Shown piece by piece: positions 30,598 to 35,951 of a DNA stretch of 35,951 nucleotides. This stretch comes from a virus. The translations under genes and the position numbers were made by a program. The stretch lies in IMG/VR virus record IMGVR_UViG_3300005541_000015, positions 1 to 35,951 of that record; one strand, written 5' to 3'. The first letter of the stretch is position 1. Each line of letters opens with the position of its first letter. Under the pieces are notes generated by a model. That model had not been told where the DNA came from, made no database searches, and saw nothing but the letters and a program-made list of their open reading frames with translations.

Positions 30598-31784
30598 GGC
30601 AACTCCGGCTCCTCAAGAATAGGAAATTCCCCGTCCAGTGCCCCCGCAAGGAACGCCGCCAACGTCGCCTCTTCATCAGGCGACATGCCCAGCGGTGCCG
30701 CAACACGTGCGTCGGCTCGACCGTCGAACGCTTGCATCCCAACGTTGTAGCGGCGGACCATTTCAGCGAGCGTCGGCACCGAGCCATCATGCCCGTAGGG
30801 TGCGGTGCGGTTGACCAACAAGAGCCCCGGCACCTTGAACTTCTTCACATCCCGCTGGTTGTCGTTAATGGTGGCACGACCCTGGTCCACGCCGTTGGCT
30901 CCGACGCCGCTGCGGACGAACTGACCGTTCCGCAGGTCGGGTCCGTTGTGACATTGGGCACAGCCGGCCTTGTTCGTGAAGTTCCTCAACACGTACTGCT
31001 GAACCTCATCGGGAGTTTTCTCTCGCAGCACCTTCGCCTGAGCTGCACCGCGAGAGCCGACAAACAGCAACGCACCACGCACGCCGGTTTCGGTCAGAGC
31101 GTCCAGGTCGTCGTCCAAGTAACGCAAGAACGGCACGGTATCGAGCTTGACTTGAATCGTCCGCTCGAACGATGCGATTGCGGCGGCGATGCGGTCCATC
31201 GTCACGGGTCCACCGAACACCGCCTCGAACTGCTGCACGTAACCCGGCACGCCGCTGATTCGCTCGACAGCCTGGGCAGCGGTCAATCCCATCTCGCCGG
31301 CATCCTGGATCGGTTCGGCGGCTTGACCGGCTAGCGATTCTGCTCGGCCATCGCCAAAGAACAACCTTTGAAAACAGGCATTCAGAATAGTCGGCGTATC
31401 ACGGTGGCCGACGAATCGCAATCGAGAGTCACGACTTTCTGGACTCTGAACGGCAAGTTGGTGGAGTTGCTCGACCGAGAGTTGCTGCCTGACACTCGGT
31501 AGAAGGATGCCAACGCCCCGTGGTCTGCCGTCAGTCCAGACAAACTTCGGGATGTGGCACGTCGCACACGATACGGTAGCATCGGCGGATAACCTCTTGT
31601 CGAAGAACAACTGTTGACCCAAGAGCGCCCCGCCGACGGACCAAGGGTTGTCGGACTCGGTTTCAGGGATGCGAGGCAACGTCAGCTTCGGCTCGTACTC
31701 GGCGTTGGCGATGGCGACTCCGATGGCGAGAATCGCCCCGACGATGAAGGCGGCAATCAAGTATCGGAGTTGCTTTGAGGTCAT
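30594..31784 (-). CDS. Di-haem cytochrome c peroxidase (MauG family)
   Basis: 396 residues. These enzymes hold two covalent c-haems and reduce hydrogen peroxide, or oxidise other partners, in the periplasm. The first haem site is CATCH (C73-H77) and the second is CAQCH (C275-H279). Family segments follow in order: GGALLGQQLFFDKRLS, RDTPTILNACFQRLFF, GDGRAESLAGQAAEP, GEMGLTAAQAVERISG and RTAPYGHDGSVPTLAEMVRR. The N-terminus is a signal anchor or signal peptide (YLIAAFIVGAILAIGVAIANA). Length and motif order are typical. It lies directly next to overlapping small phage-type genes on both sides, so it appears to be viral cargo. Its exact substrate and electron donor are unknown. Confidence 0.9.
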   Translation of the reverse strand: MTSKQLRYLIAAFIVGAILAIGVAIANAEYEPKLTLPRIPETESDNPWSVGGALLGQQLFFDKRLSADATVSCATCHIPKFVWTDGRPRGVGILLPSVRQQLSVEQLHQLAVQSPESRDSRLRFVGHRDTPTILNACFQRLFFGDGRAESLAGQAAEPIQDAGEMGLTAAQAVERISGVPGYVQQFEAVFGGPVTMDRIAAAIASFERTIQVKLDTVPFLRYLDDDLDALTETGVRGALLFVGSRGAAQAKVLREKTPDEVQQYVLRNFTNKAGCAQCHNGPDLRNGQFVRSGVGANGVDQGRATINDNQRDVKKFKVPGLLLVNRTAPYGHDGSVPTLAEMVRRYNVGMQAFDGRADARVAAPLGMSPDEEATLAAFLAGALDGEFPILEEPELP

Positions 31785-32054
31785 CTACATTGCCTCGACC
31801 GTGGCGTTGATCCATTCGTCGTAGCCTTCGATCTTTTCGAGTCGAAATTCACGACCACGCCGCTCGCACATCTTTTGGAAACGCTCAGAGTTTGCAGCGT
31901 GAATCGTGCGTTGGACAGCACGCCCCGTATCGAGTTCTTCGCGGAGCATCCCCCACTCAACGCCGAATGTGAAGCACTCTTGACGCGAAAACGAATCAAG
32001 TTCGCCGTTGTCAATGTCGAACGGTTCTTGGCATTCGTATTCGACTTTGCTCAT
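31785..32054 (-). CDS. Small acidic hypothetical
   Basis: 89 residues from the ATG at 32054, which overlaps the stop of the 30-residue membrane gene. MSKVEYECQEPFDIDNGELD then FTFGVEWGMLREELDTGRAV, ending DEWINATVEAM. Alternating charged and aromatic positions look folded. The stop lies right next to the peroxidase ATG. No family recognised. Confidence 0.55.
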   Translation of the reverse strand: MSKVEYECQEPFDIDNGELDSFSRQECFTFGVEWGMLREELDTGRAVQRTIHAANSERFQKMCERRGREFRLEKIEGYDEWINATVEAM

Positions 32055-32143
32055 CGCAGATTCCACCACGCCAGGAACGCCGCCACGAGCAGCACGCCAA
32101 GTGCCGATTGCCACTCGAAGGTTGATAGCCGGCGAGAGTGCAT
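32051..32143 (-). CDS. 30-residue membrane peptide
   Basis: MHSRRLSTFEWQSALGVLLV then AAFLAWWNLR, a single hydrophobic helix with a basic start. The ATG directly follows a TAA of the Tat-signal gene, and its TGA overlaps the next ATG (ATGA). Size and topology are those of a tiny phage membrane peptide. Function unknown. Confidence 0.55.
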   Translation of the reverse strand: MHSRRLSTFEWQSALGVLLVAAFLAWWNLR

Positions 32144-32644
32144 TTACGCCGATGCCTGCCCAGATTCGCGGAGATATTCACGAACGTCCATCAACTCTTC
32201 AACCGAAAGCGGTTCTGGTTCAGCCTTGGGAACAAACGTCGCCTTGACCTGGGCAGGCTGATCCGCCTTCCAGGCGAGGTAGAGCGGCTCGGCAGAAATT
32301 AGGGCGTCAACGGGGTCGGAAATCGCTGGCAAATTGCTGTGCCAATGAGAGAGCCAGCCATCGCTGCTCGCTAAAAACCACTGGCGATCGTCACCGAAGT
32401 GCCTGAATATTGGAGAGGCAAATTTCATTGAGAAGCCGTGCTCCCGCATAATGCGGCAGGCTTCCATGCAACGGCCCTGCTCTTTGAGTCGCTCGATGTC
32501 TGCATCATCGAAGCAGACCGAGTAATTCATGGTCCATGTGGCATGTTCCGCTTCCTTGGCGGCCGCCGACTTTCCAAACAGCCCCGCAACTGCCGCAGCG
32601 AGGCCGCCGAAAACCGTGCCGAGAAAAGTACGCCGTGGGTTCAT
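32144..32644 (-). CDS. Tat-signal exported hypothetical
   Basis: 166 residues from the ATG at 32644 (ATGA overlap with the upstream gene). The N-terminus MNPRRTFLGTVFGGLAAAVA then GLFGKSAAA fits the twin-arginine pattern RRxFL with a hydrophobic helix after it. Mature part (CFDDADIERLKEQGRCMEAC, then DRQWFLASSDGWLSHWHSN) has paired Cys and aromatics. Tat export would suit a folded, cofactor-bearing protein. No cofactor motif recognised. Confidence 0.6.
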   Translation of the reverse strand: MNPRRTFLGTVFGGLAAAVAGLFGKSAAAKEAEHATWTMNYSVCFDDADIERLKEQGRCMEACRIMREHGFSMKFASPIFRHFGDDRQWFLASSDGWLSHWHSNLPAISDPVDALISAEPLYLAWKADQPAQVKATFVPKAEPEPLSVEELMDVREYLRESGQASA

Positions 32645-32904
32645 GTGATCTCCTTGGGTCGCTGCCCCTGCACCGCCTGGCGCAGCCACGCAATGCGCTT
32701 CTTCGCCAGGAAACGAGCAGTGCGGCTCATCGGCTCTGGTCCAGCGGCCATCGTGTCGATGTTCTCATCAAGCCCTTCGAGAACGCCCAGCATCTCGCCG
32801 ACCGAAGGCTTGTCCCGGTTCAACAGCGGCACGAACAGCATCGCCGCCAACACGATGGCGAGCGTACAAAGGCCGACGAGTTGAAGGGTGAATTGGGTGG
32901 TCAT
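32641..32904 (-). CDS. Small membrane protein
   Basis: 87 residues. Residues about 5-28 (FTLQLVGLCTLAIVLAAMLF) are a membrane helix; the rest (DKPSVGEMLGVLEGLDENID) is soluble with a basic tail (RFLAKKRIAWLRQAV). Overlapping starts and stops at both ends (ATGA). Function unknown. Confidence 0.58.
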   Translation of the reverse strand: MTTQFTLQLVGLCTLAIVLAAMLFVPLLNRDKPSVGEMLGVLEGLDENIDTMAAGPEPMSRTARFLAKKRIAWLRQAVQGQRPKEIT

Positions 32905-33770
32905 GGTGCTTCGTCGGATTGCGAAAACAGGTGCGGCGGGAACACAGCCGAAACGGCTTCATGCCCGGCAGGCACCGCAAATGACAGCGGCGGTCGAGCC
33001 AAAGTATCGAGAGACTTCAATCGCCGGTCACGTCGGCTGAACTTCGGAATCTCCGAGTCCGCCATGATTGTGCCGTCGTCCTTCAGGATGTGCGCCTTTT
33101 CGACCATGCGGCCCTGCACGGTCCCCCACTGACTTGCACCGCGGTAGGTCTTCCGACCGATGTAGCCTCCACTCAAAATTTGGAATGCCGCTGTGCAAGA
33201 GCCGGTGAAGTCAAACGAGCCCTTGCAGCCTGGGTAGCCATTCGGCGGAACTGGCGAGCCAAACCAGCTCGGAGTCACGAAGTCCGAAAGCCGAACCGAA
33301 TTGCCATCAGCCCCAGGTCGAGCGTATCCGAACGCGTCGGATTCGGGAGCGTCGGCCACTTCCTGCGGCAAGAGCGTCCCTCCGCCACGAAGAAATCCGC
33401 CGTTCGATGCGATGTCCACCACGCACATTACGTATGGGTCCGCCAACATTTCGAGCAGCTCGTGGGACATTGTGGCACTCCACGCCATCCCCGCCTGAAT
33501 GTCGGTCTTGACGAACACGTACCCGTAAGGCACGCCGAGCTTCGTTAGGTGGTATCCGCCGGCGCCAACCTGATCACTGTCGTCGGCAGCCGATAGCCGC
33601 CACGCCGTCGCCGGTGGCATCGTTCCCTTCGGGTAGAACTTGATCGTCGCATCAATTCCCCAGACCGGGCAGAAGTCGAGCGTCACCTGGGCCTGCAACG
33701 CCGGAATGACGTTCGCCACTTCGGCGTCAGTGAGCATCGTGCTGTCGTTCGTGATTGCGACTTCGATCAT
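32901..33770 (-). CDS. Zincin-like protein with HExxE motif
   Basis: 289 residues from the ATG at 33770, 7 nt after GGGAG. SATMSHELLEMLADPYV (H103, E104, E107, D111) is an HELLE-type metal site with a downstream DP, found in a group of uncharacterised phage and bacterial proteins. Before it lie VWGIDATIKFYPKG and YGYVFVKTDIQAG. After it come GFLRGGGTLLPQEVADAPES and DFVTPSWFGSPVP. Peptidase activity is possible but not shown; a pure metal-binding or structural role is also possible. Overlaps the upstream stop (TGATG). Confidence 0.62.
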   Translation of the reverse strand: MIEVAITNDSTMLTDAEVANVIPALQAQVTLDFCPVWGIDATIKFYPKGTMPPATAWRLSAADDSDQVGAGGYHLTKLGVPYGYVFVKTDIQAGMAWSATMSHELLEMLADPYVMCVVDIASNGGFLRGGGTLLPQEVADAPESDAFGYARPGADGNSVRLSDFVTPSWFGSPVPPNGYPGCKGSFDFTGSCTAAFQILSGGYIGRKTYRGASQWGTVQGRMVEKAHILKDDGTIMADSEIPKFSRRDRRLKSLDTLARPPLSFAVPAGHEAVSAVFPPHLFSQSDEAP

Positions 33771-34267
33771 CAACCGGCTCCCTTTGTCGCCTTGAGAACG
33801 GCGAGGATTTGCTGGATCGTGGCAATGGCAGTCGTGGCATCGGCGAGCAACTGCTGCCAGTTGATGTTTGCCAAGTCGCCAATGCTGAAATCCGTTGGCA
33901 TCCCTCCGATAGCCGAGTGCGTTGGGCCGGGCGACGGCGATGGAGAAGGAGAGGGAATCGGCAACGGGATGCCCGGCTTGCCAAATAGCTGAAGGATGAT
34001 GGGGAGGATCACCGCAAAGAACTGGGCCAAAGCCGCAAAGAACTTCGCCCAGTCACGGCCGCCTGTCGTGGCTGCCGCTGGCAAGCCTGCCGCTTCTCGA
34101 ATCGTCGTGGCGACTTCGGTTCTCGCCTGATCGTCAGCCAACGCTTTCTCGATCGCCGCAAGGCATTCCTCTGGCGTCGAGCCGGCCGGAACGTAGGTTG
34201 TGTCGCCACGCTGCAAGAGGCGACGGTGACGGCGAAGTTGAAAGCCGACGAGTACGGTATCGTTCAT
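33770..34267 (-). CDS. Membrane protein with Pro/Ser linker
   Basis: 165 residues, AGGA before the ATG. MNDTVLVGFQLRRHRRLLQR then a helical region, a membrane helix (WAKFFAALAQFFAVILPIIL), a Pro/Ser linker (PLPIPSPSPSPSPGPTHSAI) and a helical end (ADATTAIATIQQILAVLKAT). A holin-like or envelope protein is possible. Its stop overlaps the next ATG. Confidence 0.58.
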   Translation of the reverse strand: MNDTVLVGFQLRRHRRLLQRGDTTYVPAGSTPEECLAAIEKALADDQARTEVATTIREAAGLPAAATTGGRDWAKFFAALAQFFAVILPIILQLFGKPGIPLPIPSPSPSPSPGPTHSAIGGMPTDFSIGDLANINWQQLLADATTAIATIQQILAVLKATKGAG

Positions 34268-34277
34268 TGGTTCCTCG

Positions 34278-34526
34278 TTAAACAGGTTGATGGTCGGGAA
34301 AATTCAAATAAGCAAACTCGCCAAATATTTCTTTTGCTGCCCGGTCGTATGCTTCAGCAGCTTCACGCTCGGTCCCGAACGTACCGACAGAACGCTGATT
34401 TCCTGCGCCGTCAACGCTGATTCTCGCCATCCATCGCCTGCCCCTGCGAGAAACACCCTTGTATTTCGACGCAGTTCCGTCACGCCGCTTGCCAACATTG
34501 CTCGCCTGCTTAGAGCCGACGGCAGT
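34278..34526 (-). pseudogene. AP2-domain remnant
   Basis: The frame after a TGA at 34527-34529 reads SKYKGVSRRGRRWMARISVD then RSVGTFGTEREAAEAYDRAA then KEIFGEFAYLNFPDHQ. This is the AP2 DNA-binding pattern found at the end of phage HNH homing endonucleases. No ATG, GTG or TTG lies before the domain; the only ATG (34430) falls inside it. A different frame, starting at an ATG at 34570, covers the same DNA but has no domain. A frameshift, or a degraded homing endonuclease, explains this best. Confidence 0.6.
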
Positions 34527-34569
34527 TCACTCCTGCTGTTCGGCTCGTTTCTTTTGGCGAAAGCTACCA

Positions 34570-35004
34570 TTACGCTCCCGCCGTGAACGGAGATGGCGTG
34601 CCGATAATCCGCTTGATCCTCGGCATCCACCACCAATATTTGAAAATCTCGAAACGCAACTCCTTCATTTCCTGGATGGCCTGCTCGATCGTGAAACCGC
34701 TGATCCAGGTTCTAAATGCGGCACAGACGACGCCTGAACGTGAGCGACCCCTACGGCAATGGACCATGACTCTGGGCGCAAGTTTCAGCAACCACCGTAC
34801 CGCAAGCTGAACATCATCAAGCCTGGGTCTGGCGAAACTGCTCATCGGGATTTCAAACACGACGATGCCTGCACGCCGCAGTTCGTCGTTGCCTTTGCCG
34901 CTAGGTTCGAGATCGACGACCGAACGAATGCCGTTGGATTGCAAGTCGGCGAGCGTCGGCCGAGGGCCACGATATACGAGCCGAGCTGAGTCGATGAGCA
35001 ACAT
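34570..35004 (-). CDS. Tyrosine/dual-specificity phosphatase
   Basis: 144 residues. VMVHCRRGRSRSGVV gives the P-loop C(x)5R with C83 and R89, preceded by H82. DVVDLEP-like and FEIPMSSFARPRLDDVQLAV segments precede it in the expected place. Length suits a compact catalytic domain. Substrates could be protein phosphotyrosine, RNA or sugar phosphates. Its stop overlaps the next ATG (TAATG). The gap 35005-35091 has no gene I can support. Confidence 0.75.
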   Translation of the reverse strand: MLLIDSARLVYRGPRPTLADLQSNGIRSVVDLEPSGKGNDELRRAGIVVFEIPMSSFARPRLDDVQLAVRWLLKLAPRVMVHCRRGRSRSGVVCAAFRTWISGFTIEQAIQEMKELRFEIFKYWWWMPRIKRIIGTPSPFTAGA

Positions 35005-35091
35005 GGGCGTGCAATGGCTGGCCTGGTTGCAGCTCAGTCTGCACGCCGGAAAGGCGGGACCCTCACTGGCCCGATGCGTTCAATCTTGGCG

Positions 35092-35454
35092 TTACGGGGC
35101 GGGTTCTGTCAAGAGCGAAGCATCCCTATCGACGTACACAATCCGCAACCCAAGCTCCCTGGCAATGGCGATTTCACCGGCCACGCCTTTCGATTCTCGC
35201 CAGCCGTCTATGCACAGCACGTACATGGCGTTGGCGTGCGACAGAAACGCCCGGTCGTACTCTTGCCACCAGTCCCAGCCTAGCGGCAAGTCGCCGGCTA
35301 CCGCTATCGGATGCGAGTGGCTGATAGGCGAGTAAATTTTCAGTCCACGCCGCATCAGAATCGCAGCGACTTGATTCGCGGTCCAAAATCGAGAGACCCG
35401 AACCAATCGGTCGGGATGCGAGTACGGGCAGGCAAGGTAGGTCAGTGGCTTCAC
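35092..35454 (-). CDS. DUF1937/nucleoside deoxyribosyltransferase-like protein
   Basis: 120 residues from the GTG at 35454, 8 nt after GGAG and overlapping the methyltransferase stop (GTGA). KPLTYLACPYSHPDRLVRVS then RGLKIYSPISHSHPIAV then DRAFLSHANAMYVLCIDGWR then SKGVAGEIAIARELGLRIVY is the DUF1937 pattern, a Rossmann-like relative of nucleoside 2-deoxyribosyltransferases. Nucleotide metabolism or modified-base chemistry is possible, in keeping with the DNA methyltransferase next to it. Confidence 0.72.
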   Translation of the reverse strand: MKPLTYLACPYSHPDRLVRVSRFWTANQVAAILMRRGLKIYSPISHSHPIAVAGDLPLGWDWWQEYDRAFLSHANAMYVLCIDGWRESKGVAGEIAIARELGLRIVYVDRDASLLTEPAP

Positions 35455-35951
35455 GTAAACAACTCCAAGGCTTTCGATTGTTGTGCCGCCTTCGTCGCAC
35501 GGTCCAGGTTCTTCAAAGCCGTCGCATGGTATTCTGGTTTCATTTCGGTTCCGTAAAACCGACGGCCCAGCTTGATCGCCATATAGCCGGTCGTACCGAT
35601 GCCGGCGAAGGGATCGAACACAATTTCGTCGTCGTTGGTGAAAAGCCGGATGAGCCGCTCCGGCACGTCCAGAACGAACGGGCAGATATGGCGAGTATCC
35701 TCCGGCGAACGAGCCTCCTTGACGTTCAGCGTGTTCGTTTCCTTCACGTCGAACCATGCCCCTTCGGCCCAGCGAATCCAATTGTCACGGCTCACCGACC
35801 CATCGGAAATCACGGGAACCGAGTTATCGCCCGGCACCTGAAACTTGATGAGATACTCGCCCAGGGCTCCACGTGCATTTGCCCGGTCACGTTCGAGACC
35901 GCTGAATTGAAGCTCATGCGAGTGCGTGCGGATGGCTTGGCTTTGCGGGTT
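35451..35951 (-). CDS. DNA N-methyltransferase, N-terminal part beyond the window
   Basis: 166 codons visible, open to the right edge. HICPFVLDVPERLIRLFTND then EIVFDPFAGIGTTGYMAIKL then GRRFYGTEMKPEYHATALKN is the C-terminal end of an N4/N6 (beta-class) DNA methyltransferase with the SAM-binding FDPFAGIGTT. The catalytic DPPY or SPPY lies in the missing part, so adenine versus cytosine is undecided. It could protect phage DNA or modify host sites. Confidence 0.8.
   Translation of the reverse strand, partial: NPQSQAIRTHSHELQFSGLERDRANARGALGEYLIKFQVPGDNSVPVISDGSVSRDNWIRWAEGAWFDVKETNTLNVKEARSPEDTRHICPFVLDVPERLIRLFTNDDEIVFDPFAGIGTTGYMAIKLGRRFYGTEMKPEYHATALKNLDRATKAAQQSKALELFT

Noticed and set aside
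34304-34570. 88-codon frame over the AP2 domain
   Set aside because: The other frame there encodes a clear AP2 domain, so this one is not chosen as the function, although its start is well placed.
1-35951. CRISPR array, tRNA and rRNA genes
   Set aside because: No regular repeat-spacer series and no rRNA or complete tRNA pattern was seen on either strand.

Overview
The window looks like roughly 36 kb of a tailed bacteriophage (or prophage) genome, GC-rich and tightly packed. No ribosomal RNA, tRNA or clear host housekeeping block is visible. The virion genes (scaffold, major capsid protein, terminase, portal, adaptor-like protein, tail proteins) with no visible tape measure or sheath suggest a short-tailed (podovirus-like) particle, but both ends of the window are open. 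The host is probably a Planctomycetota bacterium. This is an inference from small exported proteins with Cys/Arg-rich mature parts and from an N-terminal FSLRTLFL membrane motif at about 28.3 kb, a style common in that phylum.

Layout. (1) Positions 1-18415, all minus strand, form the virion module. In transcription order it holds a Gln-rich scaffold-like protein, major capsid protein, a probable decoration protein, a SAM methyltransferase and a GT-A-type glycosyltransferase, a small terminase candidate, large terminase, a coiled-coil protein, portal, a run of tiny ATGA-coupled genes, an adaptor-like protein, and three long tail or fibre proteins. The last of these runs off the left edge. (2) Position 18416-18574 is a divergent control region with a sigma70-like promoter, a 26-28 base direct repeat and a perfect inverted repeat. 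(3) Positions 18575-23999, plus strand, are the early or replication module: a small HTH protein, a membrane protein, several small proteins, a clamp-loader-like AAA+ ATPase, an acidic protein with no normal start codon, and a serine recombinase. Two gaps (19870-20507 and 20988-21501) hold a good terminator, two promoters sharing a 10-base motif, and dense RNA-like secondary structure. (4) Positions 23979-35951, minus strand, are accessory: a sigma-factor-like protein, a GroES-like co-chaperonin, a membrane/coiled-coil protein, and a long chain of overlapping small genes. Many of these encode exported or membrane proteins. The chain includes a di-haem cytochrome c peroxidase (MauG type), a Tat-signal protein, an HExxE zincin-like protein, an AP2-domain remnant, a tyrosine/dual-specificity phosphatase, a DUF1937-type protein and the C-terminal end of a DNA methyltransferase.

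How it fits together. Stop/start overlaps of the ATGA or GTGA type recur at more than a dozen junctions. They tie even the peroxidase and the 20-33 residue genes into polycistronic transcripts, so the metabolic and exported genes appear to belong to the virus and not to flanking host DNA. The two most unusual elements are the intergenic RNA-like region at 20048-20507 (terminator, then promoter, then about 400 nt of hairpins) and the exported-protein cassette at 25967-33770, which contains a partial duplication encoding an identical arginine-rich tail.
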